DNA of 64,000 bases from Yunchengibacter salinarum (GTDB lineage Bacteria; Pseudomonadota; Alphaproteobacteria; Sphingomonadales; Kordiimonadaceae), in the NCBI RefSeq assembly GCF_037658235.1, contig NZ_JBBJLN010000001.1, positions 62,001 to 126,000 on the forward strand. The letters are read 5' to 3'. Position numbers and translations under genes: made by a program. Position 1 is the stretch's first letter. Every line of letters starts with the position of its first letter. Shown here one piece after another: positions 1-8,705 of this stretch. The notes under the pieces are model-generated. The model had not been told where the DNA came from. It saw nothing but the letters and a program-made list of their open reading frames with translations, and did no database searches.

Positions 1-99
1 CGGGCCGACCTGATCGCGCCCCGGCAGGAGCCACAAAAGGCCGCCCCACCGGCAACGCATCGAACCGGCACAGGCGATAAGGAAGAAACCGATGAGTGA
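1..99 (+). CDS. C-terminal end of a sensor histidine kinase (probable RegB/ActS/PrrB type), partial
   Basis: An open frame runs in from the left edge and ends at TGA 97-99, giving 32 residues. The last stretch is Pro/Thr/Glu-rich and low in complexity, as often seen after a kinase ATPase domain. Its stop overlaps the ATG of the RegA-like regulator by 8 bases, which suggests translational coupling. The kinase identity is inferred only from this coupling: RegB-type kinases commonly sit beside their RegA regulator. No kinase motif lies inside the window. A second frame is also open to about base 80 but does not couple to the next gene. Confidence 0.45.
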   Translation, partial: RADLIAPRQEPQKAAPPATHRTGTGDKEETDE

Positions 100-646
100 A
101 ACCAACCCCCTTGACGATTTTACCGGCGGCACCCTGCTGGTGGTGGAGGATGATCAGGCATTCCGTCAGCGCCTCGGCCTGACCATGCAGCGGCGCGGCT
201 TCGATGTGATATCCGCCGCGGGCGTGGAAGAAGGGCTGGCCATGGCCCGGACCCACAAGCCCGCCTATGCGGTGATCGACATGCGGCTGGAAGACGGCAA
301 CGGCCTGGACATGGTGGAGGAACTGCGCGCCCTGATGCCGGACATCCGCATCGTGATCCTGACCGGCTATGGCAATATCGCCAGTGCCGTGGCCGCGGTG
401 AAGGCAGGCGCGGTGGATTATATGGCCAAACCCGCCGAGCCGGACGAGATCGCCGCCGCGCTGGTTACGGGCGCCGGGCAGAAAACCCCGCCGCCAGAAA
501 ATCCCATGTCCGCCGAGCGGGTGAAATGGGAACACATCCAGCGTGTCTATGAACTGTGCGAGCGTAATGTGTCGGAAACGGCGCGGCGGCTGAACATGCA
601 CCGTCGGACACTGCAACGAATCCTGGCCAAGCGCTCCCCGCAATAA
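92..646 (+). CDS. regA: RegA/ActR/PrrA-family redox response regulator
   Basis: A 184-residue two-domain regulator. The receiver domain (about residues 14-125) has the acidic pair E19/D20/D21, the phosphoacceptor D63 in AVIDMRLEDG, the conserved T/G region in ILTGYG and the switch lysine in AKPAE. The C-terminal Fis-type helix-turn-helix is at about 143-180 (CERNVSETARRLNMHRRTLQ). Length and layout match the RegA/ActR/PrrA family, which with RegB controls energy metabolism (respiration, carbon and nitrogen fixation, and photosynthesis where present) in response to redox state in Alphaproteobacteria. It overlaps the preceding partial kinase frame by 8 bases. Its targets cannot be read from this window. 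Confidence 0.9.
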   Translation: MSETNPLDDFTGGTLLVVEDDQAFRQRLGLTMQRRGFDVISAAGVEEGLAMARTHKPAYAVIDMRLEDGNGLDMVEELRALMPDIRIVILTGYGNIASAVAAVKAGAVDYMAKPAEPDEIAAALVTGAGQKTPPPENPMSAERVKWEHIQRVYELCERNVSETARRLNMHRRTLQRILAKRSPQ

Positions 647-689
647 GGCCGCATCGGGCCTGGGGAGCGCCGCACCACGCGGCCAACAT

Positions 690-2009
690 CTAGCCCTTCG
701 CCAGCGCCTCGGCCAGCGGCACGGCGGGGGAAACGGCATCCCCCTGAAACAGGGAAAAGCCCAGCTTGCGCCCTTCGGCCAGGGTGTGGCCATCGTCCAC
801 CCGGTCCAGAATGGTGCGGGCCGCGCCCCAGCGGGACAGCAGCGTTTTCAGCCGCTGGCGCACCGCTTCATCCAGCCACATCACCACCGGCTCCGCCGGG
901 CATCTGAGCTTGATGAAGTCAAGGCCGAGAAGTTTCAGATCAGGCCACAGCAGGCTTTGCGGATCGAGCCCGGCCAGCGCCAGCCTGAAACCGCGCTCCC
1001 GCGCTTCCTCAAAGGCCAGCGCGCACTGGGCCGGGTTACTTTGCAGATCGATGGCGGGAAATTCCAATATCACCTTGGATCGGGGCCAAGACCCCAACCC
1101 ATGATCGAATCGGGCGAACACATCCGACAGCACGCCGAACGAGGTGGTGCGCACCATGGTGGCCAGGCTATCCCGGTTTTGCACATCGGGCTCCCCGGCC
1201 AGCAGCCGTTCCGACAGGGTATCCTGCAAATAACCGCGAAACCACGGATTGACCGCGAACCGCCCCTTTTTCAGCAATTGCTGAAAGGCGGGCTCCATGG
1301 GCAGGTCCAGATGCATCAGCACGGGGGCCTGTGGCACCTGATCCACCGGCGCTTGATCATCCCCCGCCACCATGCCCATCACGGTCTGGCGCACCATCAG
1401 GCCGCTCAGGTCCGTGCCTTCCAGCCCCTTGACCATGCGGGCGAAGGTCTCGGCATCCACATCGCGCACATGTTCCTGTGGCTGACGGTGCTCCCGCACA
1501 ATGGCGCGAAAGTCGATGGTCTTGTGCCGCCGCCCCTCCGGGTCCGTGGTTTCGGTGACAGGCGGGGGGCGCGTGCCCGCGGCGGTCGGGCTGGCGGGGC
1601 GCCCTTCCACCACGCGGGTGATCAGGCTTTCCATTTCCCGCTTGAAGCGGTCGAAATCGTTTTCCAGATCATACCATTCGATGAAGGCGTCGGACATGCC
1701 GGGCACCGGCTTCAGGGCCCGGATCACGCCGCTGTCGGACAATTCCCGGCGCACGCGGGCGATGTGCGGCTCGATCACGCCAAGGCCAAGCCCGCGCGTG
1801 GCGACAATGATCTCGCCATCCACCAGCCGGATCACCTTGCCGCCGTGCTTGTCCCGAAGCGGCCTGAGCGCCGCCCCCACGGCCCGGCGGTAATAGCTGT
1901 CCCGGAACGGGCGCTCCAGCGCGGACATGCGAATATGCAGCACATAACGGCCCTGAGGCGACCGCTTGGCCAGACGGATAAATCCCTGTAGATCCTCAAT
2001 GCTCTCCAT
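690..2009 (-). CDS. Degenerate EAL-domain-like protein
   Basis: A 439-residue soluble protein with no membrane segment. Its C-terminal third (about 300-430) follows the EAL fold: VILEFPAIDL where active phosphodiesterases have E-x-T-E, ALAGLDP where DDFGTG is expected, LDFIKLRC for the D-x-IK strand, and LFQGDAVSP for the usual QGY-x-xxP. The key metal-binding acidic residues are therefore missing. If the fold is right, it is more likely a c-di-GMP sensor or scaffold than an enzyme. The N-terminal half has no motif I recognise. It lies downstream of the LapG-like proteinase gene on the same strand, across a gap of about 100 bases. Start at 2009 has a GAGGGTGG-like ribosome site. Confidence 0.6.
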   Translation of the reverse strand: MESIEDLQGFIRLAKRSPQGRYVLHIRMSALERPFRDSYYRRAVGAALRPLRDKHGGKVIRLVDGEIIVATRGLGLGVIEPHIARVRRELSDSGVIRALKPVPGMSDAFIEWYDLENDFDRFKREMESLITRVVEGRPASPTAAGTRPPPVTETTDPEGRRHKTIDFRAIVREHRQPQEHVRDVDAETFARMVKGLEGTDLSGLMVRQTVMGMVAGDDQAPVDQVPQAPVLMHLDLPMEPAFQQLLKKGRFAVNPWFRGYLQDTLSERLLAGEPDVQNRDSLATMVRTTSFGVLSDVFARFDHGLGSWPRSKVILEFPAIDLQSNPAQCALAFEEARERGFRLALAGLDPQSLLWPDLKLLGLDFIKLRCPAEPVVMWLDEAVRQRLKTLLSRWGAARTILDRVDDGHTLAEGRKLGFSLFQGDAVSPAVPLAEALAKG

Positions 2010-2113
2010 GCGCCACCCTCAAGCCCGTCCTGCCGCCAGAATGACGGCCCGCGCCACAAAGTGCAAGACGGCGGGAACAGCGGGGCATGACGGAAAAATC
2101 CCGACCCGGACGG

Positions 2114-2800
2114 TCAGCGCCCAAAGCTTTTGCGCTGATGCAGCCACCAGGCGCTTTCATTGATGGAATAGACCGGGCGATAGTGCAGGATGTCATCATC
2201 CGCCACCACCTGATCCACCTGATTGTCCAGAATATATTCCTGCCCTTCATGGCGCACGGCCAGCACCGCGTGGGCGGCGTTCAGGTTTTCATCCTGCAAC
2301 ACCACAAGGCGCATGGTGTCCGCCGGCACGCCCAGCCGCTTCAGCGTGATATATTTGCTGATGGCGTAATCCTCGCAGTCGCCGTCCTTCAGGAAGAATT
2401 CCCGCGGCGTGGCCCAGTAATCGGGTATGCCCCAGTTCACCGGGTCCACGATATAGGGCGCCTGATTCATGAAGCGATTGACCAGGGACAGCATCTCGGC
2501 CCTGTCCGCTCCCTTGTGGGCCTCGATGAAGTCCTCCCAGTTCTGGCGCTTGCAGGCCACCCGCGCGTCGCCGCCGGGGGCGGCATCACCGTCACAGTCC
2601 GGCGGGTCGGGCCGGGATTGACGCTTGAGATTGAAGCGGCGCCACATTTCCGTCCACTGGGTAAAGGCTTTCATGTCCGTATTGCGGATTTCGCGGCTGC
2701 CGAACAGGCCGTCCGCCGCCACCGAAACGCCCGCCGGGGCCACCGCCATGCCCAGCAGGATCAGCACCACCCCTAAAAGCCGTGCCTTTGAAACCGCCAT
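2114..2800 (-). CDS. Transglutaminase-like cysteine proteinase (BTLCP, LapG/DUF920 family)
   Basis: A 228-residue protein with an N-terminal signal peptide (residues 1 to about 30, hydrophobic core RLLGVVLILLGMAVAPAG). The bacterial transglutaminase-like triad is visible: Cys in DGDCEDYA, His in NAAHAVLAV, Asp in YILDNQVD. The family includes LapG, a periplasmic protease that cuts large surface adhesins when c-di-GMP falls. The start at 2800 (MAVSKARLL) puts the signal peptide at the N-terminus; an upstream in-frame start at 2842 would add 14 unlikely residues. The downstream EAL-like gene on the same strand suggests a link to biofilm or c-di-GMP control, but no LapD or adhesin gene is in the window. 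Confidence 0.82.
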   Translation of the reverse strand: MAVSKARLLGVVLILLGMAVAPAGVSVAADGLFGSREIRNTDMKAFTQWTEMWRRFNLKRQSRPDPPDCDGDAAPGGDARVACKRQNWEDFIEAHKGADRAEMLSLVNRFMNQAPYIVDPVNWGIPDYWATPREFFLKDGDCEDYAISKYITLKRLGVPADTMRLVVLQDENLNAAHAVLAVRHEGQEYILDNQVDQVVADDDILHYRPVYSINESAWWLHQRKSFGR

Positions 2801-2978
2801 GAACCGATACTCCGGGCAACAGGAGGCGCTTGTCTTTTGCACACTTGTTCCTTAAGCCGAAAAAGATCACCTTGGGGCGTCCGCCAGATGGCGCATACCG
2901 GCCCATATGGCAGATTTAACCATGGTACTCCGCCGAGGCAAGGCCCGGCACCAGGATCAGATAAGGGATGTCCCCCAG

Positions 2979-5114
2979 ATGACGGATTCCGGCAAGACGG
3001 CGCAGGCCAGGCATGACACTCCCTCCCGCTCGACCCGCGTGACCGAGGGCCGCAGGCGCGGCCTGGTGGCGCTGGGGGCGGTGGTGCTGTTCCTGGCCTT
3101 CGGGGGATGGCTGATCCTGTCCTTTGCCGAGGACCAGCGCCAGAGCGACCTGAAATCATGGCGGGACAGGCTCAATCTGGTGGCGGAAAGCCGCGCGGAT
3201 GCGGCGGGCGCCTGGCTCAACCGGCACCTGTCCACCATTGAAGGGCTGGCGGGCGATGCCTCGCTCCAGCTTTATGCCACCCACGCGCTCAATGACAGTG
3301 CCGGGGCGGAAGCGCAGCGCGGCTATATCTTTTCCCTGATCTCGGCGGAAGCGGATCGGGGCGGCTTTCACGAAGACCGCGCCACCGATCAGGTCAAGGC
3401 CAATGTGGCCCGCCCTCAGCGCGCCGGTATCGCACTTGTCACCGGGGAAGGCACGCCGCTGGTGGCCACGTCCGGTATGCCGGAAATCCCCGCGGATTCC
3501 TGGCCGCGCACCACATCCGGCTTCATCACGCTGGGCCCGGTGATGCCCGATGGCACGCCTCTGGTGTTGTTCGGTGCCCCCCTCGGCGCCAATGAGGGCA
3601 CGCCCGGCAACGGCAACGAATCAGCCCGCCGCGCCTGGGTCATCGGCGCCAGGCCGCTCGGCGCCCGGTTCCGCGAAACGCTGGTGCAGCCCGGCTCCCT
3701 CAGCAGCACGGCGGAAACCTATGTGGTCATGCGCAAAAGCGGGGACGGCAGCAAGGTACGCGCCATCACCCGGCTGGACGGCGGCGGACGGCTGGGCGAA
3801 GCGCAAACGGACCCGGCGGCGGCCTTCGCCGTGGAGACGCCCGGCGGTTTTGCCACCCGCAAAAATTATGAAGGGGACGACGTACTGGTCACCGGGCGCA
3901 CCCTGCCCGCCCCGGTGCCCTGGGTTCTGGTGCGCACCATCGACGCCAGCGAGGCCCTGGCCCATATCGACAGCCGCCGCAACAGCCTGATCATCACGCT
4001 GGGGCTGGCCGGGCTGGTGGTGCTGGGCGCGCTGGTGCTGGTCTGGCGCACGGCGGTATCCCGGCGCCTGATGACCGCGCTGGGCCAACAGGCGGCGGAG
4101 CGGGAACGCGCGGATTCCCTGTCCAAATTTCTTCAGGCGGTGAGCGACGCCCAGCCCACCGCCATCGCAGCCGTGGACGAGACCATGACCGTGCGTTTCG
4201 CCAATCGCGGCATGGGCGACCTGACCGGCTTCACGCCTGAAGAATTGCAGAACCGTCGGCTGTCCAACGCCTTTGAACGCGATCTGGCGATCACCCTGAA
4301 ATCAGCGGTGCAGACCGCCGCCGGGGGGCGCCGGGTGGAAGACCGGATCAGCCTGCCCCATGAAAACGGGAACCGGCGTTTGCGGGCCCACGCCCTGCCG
4401 CTGGAAAAGTCCTTCGGCCATGAAGCCAGCGCCCTGATCGTGATGGAAGACATCACCGACCTGATCACCGCCAATGAGCGCAGCGAACGCCTGCTGCATC
4501 AGGTGGTGGCGACCCTGACACGGATCATCGACAGCCGCGATCCGTGGAGCCGCGACCATTCGAACCGCGTGGCCATCGTGGCCCGGGCCATCGCCGGGGA
4601 ACTGTCCTGGCGCGCGGGCGCGGCGGATACGGTGGCCACTGCGGGTCAACTGGTCAATCTGGGCAAGATATTCGTCCCGCGCGACCTGCTGGTGAAGGAA
4701 AGCCCGCTCAGCGAAGACGAGCTGCACCATGTGCGGGACTGTATGCAGAAAGGCGCCGAGCTGGTGACCGGGATCGATTTTCCGGGGCCGGTGGCCCGCG
4801 CCCTGGCGGAACTGCATGAACGCTGGGACGGCAGCGGCGGCCCCAATGGCCTGAGCGGGGAAGCCATCGCCCCGGAAGCCCGCGTGCTGGCGGTGGCCAA
4901 CGCTTTTGTGGGCATGGTCTCCGCCCGCGCGCACCGCACCGGCATGAGCTTTGACGACGCGCTGGATACCCTGGGCCAGCAGGCGGGGCAGACCTTTGAA
5001 CGCCGGGTCGTGGCAGCCTTGCAGAATGTGCTGGAAAATCGCGGTGGCCGGGATCGCTGGGCCGATTTCACCCTGCCCCATGCCAGCCACAACACGGACA
5101 GCCCGGACGACTGA
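2979..5114 (+). CDS. Membrane sensor with extracytoplasmic domain, PAS and degenerate HD-GYP domain
   Basis: About 711 residues. A transmembrane helix (VALGAVVLFLAFGGWLILSF) precedes a large periplasmic sensing region of some 270 residues. A second helix (LIITLGLAGLVVLGALVLVW), a PAS domain (LQAVSDAQPTAIAAVDETM onward) and a C-terminal HD-GYP-type domain follow. The latter keeps DHSNRVA and HERWDGSG but replaces the catalytic HD by VN (LVNLGKIFVP) and GYP by GGP, so c-di-GMP hydrolysis is doubtful. The start at 2979 is preferred because AAGGGAT precedes it; upstream in-frame ATGs at 2907 and 2922 add only a basic leader. It converges on the HPt gene, with 12 bases between their stops. Confidence 0.75.
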   Translation: MTDSGKTAQARHDTPSRSTRVTEGRRRGLVALGAVVLFLAFGGWLILSFAEDQRQSDLKSWRDRLNLVAESRADAAGAWLNRHLSTIEGLAGDASLQLYATHALNDSAGAEAQRGYIFSLISAEADRGGFHEDRATDQVKANVARPQRAGIALVTGEGTPLVATSGMPEIPADSWPRTTSGFITLGPVMPDGTPLVLFGAPLGANEGTPGNGNESARRAWVIGARPLGARFRETLVQPGSLSSTAETYVVMRKSGDGSKVRAITRLDGGGRLGEAQTDPAAAFAVETPGGFATRKNYEGDDVLVTGRTLPAPVPWVLVRTIDASEALAHIDSRRNSLIITLGLAGLVVLGALVLVWRTAVSRRLMTALGQQAAERERADSLSKFLQAVSDAQPTAIAAVDETMTVRFANRGMGDLTGFTPEELQNRRLSNAFERDLAITLKSAVQTAAGGRRVEDRISLPHENGNRRLRAHALPLEKSFGHEASALIVMEDITDLITANERSERLLHQVVATLTRIIDSRDPWSRDHSNRVAIVARAIAGELSWRAGAADTVATAGQLVNLGKIFVPRDLLVKESPLSEDELHHVRDCMQKGAELVTGIDFPGPVARALAELHERWDGSGGPNGLSGEAIAPEARVLAVANAFVGMVSARAHRTGMSFDDALDTLGQQAGQTFERRVVAALQNVLENRGGRDRWADFTLPHASHNTDSPDD

Positions 5115-5126
5115 GGCGCCCGCCCG

Positions 5127-5579
5127 TCAGACCATGGAGACGTCGGTATCGTCGCCTTCGTCGTCGCCCCTGTCCGCATCGGCGAGCGCAGCATCCACCT
5201 TGCCCGCCAGGCGGGCAATCAGGGCCTCGCCCTTTTCACCGCCGTCCCCGGTGATGTCATTTTCCCAGATCACCTGAAACGCCTTCAGGTGGGAATCCAC
5301 CAGCGCCGGGTCCGTCCCCACCGGATTGCCGCTGCCGGGCGCCTTGTGATGCTTGAAATAGCGGCACAGGCTGGTGCCCACACCGGTCATCAGGCCATAG
5401 CCGAATGAACCGCTCAGCCCCTTGATGTTGTGGGACAATTCGTAAATACGGCGGGCCGTCTCCTCATCCAGCGTGTCGCCGGCGCTGGCACAGGCATCCC
5501 GCAGGGTGGCCAGCTCGGCCACCGTGTCACCCATCCAGCTTTTGTAATGTGCTGTCAGATCGTCTTCCGCATCCACCAC
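5127..5579 (-). CDS. HPt-domain phosphotransfer protein
   Basis: About 150 residues, acidic, soluble. The helical core carries the HPt signature H-x-x-K-G in ELSHNIKGLSGSFGYG, whose histidine would be phosphorylated, and continues into a second helix with LCRYFKHH. The tail is Asp-rich. Such single-domain proteins pass phosphate between a hybrid kinase and a receiver. The GTG at 5579 is chosen because AAAGGA stands about 7 bases upstream; a TTG at 5603 would lengthen it by 8 residues. It lies 3' to 3' with the PAS/HD-GYP-like sensor gene. The partner kinase is unknown. Confidence 0.7.
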   Translation of the reverse strand: MVDAEDDLTAHYKSWMGDTVAELATLRDACASAGDTLDEETARRIYELSHNIKGLSGSFGYGLMTGVGTSLCRYFKHHKAPGSGNPVGTDPALVDSHLKAFQVIWENDITGDGGEKGEALIARLAGKVDAALADADRGDDEGDDTDVSMV

Positions 5580-5781
5580 GACCCATCCTTTCCTTACAGA
5601 CAAACGCTATCAACCGGGTGCGGTCCCGCCAAGGCTTTATTCCGCCGAAAGGCCGCCAGCACCCCCCTGGCGCGCTGACACCCCGCCCGCATCACCCTTT
5701 TGCCGCTTTTTCCTTTGAACTGACCGGGCGCGTCCGATACACAGCAGGGGCAGCAGTCACGCGATTCAGGAGGCGGTACCA

Positions 5782-5994
5782 GTGAAATCCCAAACGGTGG
5801 AAAAGCTTCAGGCTTATTTGCAGAACAAATTCGGTGCGCCGTCGCTGAAACTGATCTATCGGCCCAAGACGGACGATTCGGTGGAAGTGACCCTGAACGG
5901 CGAATTCATTGGCGTAATCTATGAGGATGAGGATGAGGGCGAATTGTCCTATCAGTTCCACATGGCCATCATAGAAGAAGACCTGGATCTCTAG
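5782..5994 (+). CDS. DUF3126 family protein
   Basis: A 70-residue acidic protein matching the alphaproteobacterial DUF3126 family in length and pattern (KLQAYLQNKFG at the N-terminus, FIGVIYEDEDEGELSYQF in the middle, acidic C-terminus). The function is unknown. The start is a GTG placed 8 bases after a perfect AGGAGG (5768-5773), so this start is well supported. It is a single gene followed by a strong hairpin terminator at 6056-6088. Confidence 0.85.
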   Translation: MKSQTVEKLQAYLQNKFGAPSLKLIYRPKTDDSVEVTLNGEFIGVIYEDEDEGELSYQFHMAIIEEDLDL

Positions 5995-6055
5995 CACCCG
6001 CGCGGGGCCCTTTCGGGCCGCCAGCGGATCATCAGGGCGCCATCATGTGAAACAG

Positions 6056-6088
6056 AAAGCCCCCGCCGCACAGTGCGACGGGGGCTTT
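6056..6088. terminator. Bidirectional intrinsic terminator
   Basis: AAAGCCCCCG (6056-6065) is complementary to CGGGGGCTTT (6079-6088), with an inner GCA/TGC extension and a short loop. The A and T tracts on the two sides let it work for both converging genes, the DUF3126 gene and the M13 peptidase gene. Confidence 0.85.
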
Positions 6089-6112
6089 GTCGTTCGGGCC
6101 TGAACGCTGCCC

Positions 6113-8251
6113 TTACCAGATGCTGACCCGTTCTTCCGGCGCCAGATACAGGTCGTCGTCCTTGTCCACGTCAAAGGCCGTGTACCAGGCATCCATGTTG
6201 CGCACCACGCCATTGACGCGGAACTCTTCCGGGCTGTGCGGGTCCGACTTCAGGCGGCGCAACATGTACTGCTCCCGGTTCTTGCCGCGCCACACCTGGG
6301 CCCAGGCCATGAAGAAACGCTGGTCCCCGGTAAAGCCGTCAATCACCGGTGCCTCCTCGTCCCCAAGCGACAGCTTGTAGGCGTGATAGGCCATGGAAAG
6401 CCCGCCCAGATCGCCGATGTTCTCGCCCAGGGTGAAGCGGCCATTGACCGTCTCGCCCTCGATCGGCTCATAGGAGTCGTACTGGTCCACCAGGGCCTGT
6501 GTGCGCTTCTCGAACCGCTCACGGTCGGCCTCTGTCCACCAGTTGCGCTGCACGCCCTTTGCATCGGACTTGGAGCCCTGATCGTCAAAGCCATGGCCCA
6601 TTTCGTGCCCGATCACCGCCCCGATGGCGCCATAGTTCACCGCCGGGTCCGCTTCCGGGTCGAAAAAGGGCGGTTGCAGAATGGCGGCGGGGAAAACGAT
6701 CTCGTTGAAGGACGGGTTATAATAGGCGTTGACCGTCTGCGGGGTCATGAACCATTCGTCCCGGTCGGTCTTTTCGCCCAGGCGTTCGATGTCCTCCCGC
6801 TCCCAATAGGAACGCACGGCCAGCACATTGCCGAACAGGTCATCGGGATCGATCTGCACATCATCGAAACCGCGCCACTTGTCCGGGTAGCCGATCTTGG
6901 GATTGAAGGCTTCCAGCTTTTCGAACGCCTCTTCCTTGGTGTCCTCGCCCATCCAGTCCAGACGCTCCACACGCTGGCGCAGAGCCACCCGCAAATTTTC
7001 CACCAGCGATTCCATCTGCTGCTTGGAGTCGGGCGGGAAATGGCGATCCACATAAATCTGGCCCAGCGCCTCGCCCAGACCGTCGCGGCTGCCCACCAGA
7101 TTGACCGCCCGCTTCCAGCGCTCCCGCTGTTCCTCGCGGCCAGAGAGCACCTTGCCCCGGAAGGCGAAGTTCGCCTTGTCCACCTCTTCCGGCAGCAGGG
7201 CGGCATTGCCGCTGATGGCATGATACATCAGATAGGCCTTGAAGGTTGCCAGATCCGTCTCACCGATCACGTCGATCAGCGGGCCGATCGCGCTGGGTGT
7301 GGAGACGTTCACTTCCTCCAGTTCTTCGATACCCATGCTGGAAAACAGCAGGTTCCAGTCATAATCCGGGAATTCGCTGGTCAGCTTTTCCACGCTGTAG
7401 GGGTTGTAGGTCAGATCCCGGTTGCGCCGCTTTTCCACCGGCCAGTGATGTTCCGCGATCCGCGTCTCCAGCGCCAGAATGTCCTTGGCGGCCTTGGCGG
7501 CGGCTTCTTTCTCCACGCCCGCAAAACCGAGCATTTCAGCAATATGCGACTCATAGGACCCGCGAATCCTGGTGAAACGCTCCGTGTCTTCCAGATAATA
7601 ATCCCGGTTGGGCAGCCCCAGCCCCGAATGAACAATGCTCAGCCGGTACTGATCCGGGTCCTTGCGGTCGATAGACAGCGACACATCAATGGGCGCCGTG
7701 GTCTCGTGCAGGCCGGTTTTGGCGAAGGCGCTAACCAGATCCTCGCGGTTCTGAATGGCGCGGAACTGATCCAGAATGGGCTGGATCGGCGCCATGCCCT
7801 TTTCGTTCAACGCCTCCACATCCATGAAGCTGGCGTAATAATCGCCCACTTTCTGCTCGATCGTGCCTTTTTCCGGCTCGGCCTCCGCCAGATCCCGGAT
7901 GATGGCGCGCACCCGCTCCTCGCTGCGATCGCGCAGCTTGATGAAGGAGCCATAGCGCACCTCGTCCGCCTTCAGCTCATACTCGTCCAGCCATGATCCG
8001 TTCACATGGCGGAAGAAGTCATCGCCCGCATCCACGTCCGGCTTCATGGCATCGGTTTCGACCCCCCAGTCGCCCAGTTCCGGGCCCGTGGGCCGGGATG
8101 CCGCCTCCTGCTCCGTCTGTGTCTGGTCGGCCTTGTCGGCTGCCTTGCCGTCCGCCCCATCGTCGGACTGGCCGCAGGCCGCCACCATCAGCGCCATGGC
8201 CGACACGCCAGCCAGGCGCCAGGCACGCAGTGTCCCATATGTCATGTTCAT
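6113..8251 (-). CDS. M13 family zinc metallopeptidase, lipoprotein (neprilysin/PepO-like)
   Basis: A 712-residue secreted peptidase. The N-terminus is a lipoprotein signal (LAGVSAMALMVAACG, acylated Cys), so the enzyme is probably anchored in the cell envelope. The M13 hallmarks are clear: NAYYNPSFNEIVFPAAILQP, the zinc motif HEMGH in VIGHEMGHGFDDQG, and the third zinc ligand Glu in ENIGDLGG. The C-terminus ends in VSIW, where many family members have a C-x-x-W ending. The start at 8251 is chosen because GGAGGAGACAAGGGAG lies just upstream and it gives a proper lipobox; the frame is open further upstream, but that part runs toward the repeats. The function is degradation of oligopeptides; natural substrates are unknown. 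Confidence 0.92.
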   Translation of the reverse strand: MNMTYGTLRAWRLAGVSAMALMVAACGQSDDGADGKAADKADQTQTEQEAASRPTGPELGDWGVETDAMKPDVDAGDDFFRHVNGSWLDEYELKADEVRYGSFIKLRDRSEERVRAIIRDLAEAEPEKGTIEQKVGDYYASFMDVEALNEKGMAPIQPILDQFRAIQNREDLVSAFAKTGLHETTAPIDVSLSIDRKDPDQYRLSIVHSGLGLPNRDYYLEDTERFTRIRGSYESHIAEMLGFAGVEKEAAAKAAKDILALETRIAEHHWPVEKRRNRDLTYNPYSVEKLTSEFPDYDWNLLFSSMGIEELEEVNVSTPSAIGPLIDVIGETDLATFKAYLMYHAISGNAALLPEEVDKANFAFRGKVLSGREEQRERWKRAVNLVGSRDGLGEALGQIYVDRHFPPDSKQQMESLVENLRVALRQRVERLDWMGEDTKEEAFEKLEAFNPKIGYPDKWRGFDDVQIDPDDLFGNVLAVRSYWEREDIERLGEKTDRDEWFMTPQTVNAYYNPSFNEIVFPAAILQPPFFDPEADPAVNYGAIGAVIGHEMGHGFDDQGSKSDAKGVQRNWWTEADRERFEKRTQALVDQYDSYEPIEGETVNGRFTLGENIGDLGGLSMAYHAYKLSLGDEEAPVIDGFTGDQRFFMAWAQVWRGKNREQYMLRRLKSDPHSPEEFRVNGVVRNMDAWYTAFDVDKDDDLYLAPEERVSIW

Positions 8252-8384
8252 CGCTCCCTTGTCTCCTCCGAAAAGGGGGGTGCCAACGCCGCCTTCCGGC
8301 CACGACGCACACCGCCCACCATGCGCCAGCATAATACGACGGTTTATTCTGTCCATGTTCCTTTGGTTTAAGGTGGGGGCTTTG

Positions 8385-8494
8385 TTTCCGCTCACGCCTT
8401 GGCGCTACGCGCCCGGCTCCGCGAGGGCGCCGCACTAGCGGCGGGGCGCGGTCGCGCCCTCCGCTCATCCCGCGCAGGGGCGGGATGGCGGTAG
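8385..8494. repeat. Structured intergenic repeat, copy 1
   Basis: A 110-base unit directly followed after 7 bases by a second copy with only three substitutions (bases 8434-8438 region). It folds into three hairpins: GGCGC-TAC-GCGCC (8401-8413), GGGCGC-GGTC-GCGCCC (8444-8459) and CATCCCGC-GCAGGG-GCGGGATG (8466-8487). A third, diverged copy at 28352-28464 keeps all three stems. It is intergenic here, between the divergent M13 peptidase and nfeD genes. Confidence 0.9.
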
Positions 8495-8501
8495 AGAGCC
8501 C

Positions 8502-8611
8502 TTTCCGCTCACGCCTTGGCGCTACGCGCCCGGCTCCGCGAGGGCGCCGCATAGGCGGCGGGGCGCGGTCGCGCCCTCCGCTCATCCCGCGCAGGGGCGG
8601 GATGGCGGTAG
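8502..8611. repeat. Structured intergenic repeat, copy 2
   Basis: Near-identical to 8385-8494 (107 of 110 bases by eye) with the same three hairpins. The two copies fill most of the 454-base gap between the M13 peptidase start (8251) and nfeD (8706). The rest of the gap holds the peptidase upstream region and the nfeD promoter; I see no gene in it. Confidence 0.9.
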
Positions 8612-8666
8612 GGGCAAGCGCCGGTGCGGGTGGGAAATAAGGGCGCTGAACAGGTGCACTGCCTAA

Positions 8667-8696
8667 TTGGTATGATGGCCACATCAACCGTGATAA
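8667..8696 (+). promoter_or_regulatory. Candidate promoter for nfeD, possibly giving a leaderless mRNA
   Basis: TTGGTA (8667-8672) and TGATAA (8691-8696) are separated by 18 bases. The expected start of transcription is about 7-10 bases after the -10 box, which falls on or next to the ATG at 8706, and no Shine-Dalgarno sequence is visible before that ATG. This is pattern-based only. Confidence 0.35.
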
Positions 8697-8705
8697 ACTG
8701 AACAA

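Noticed and set aside
786..1991. A long open frame on the plus strand opposite the degenerate EAL gene
   Set aside because: It has the His/Gln/Gly-rich composition of antisense frames in GC-rich DNA, no ribosome site, and no domain, while the minus-strand gene has a plausible EAL-like fold.
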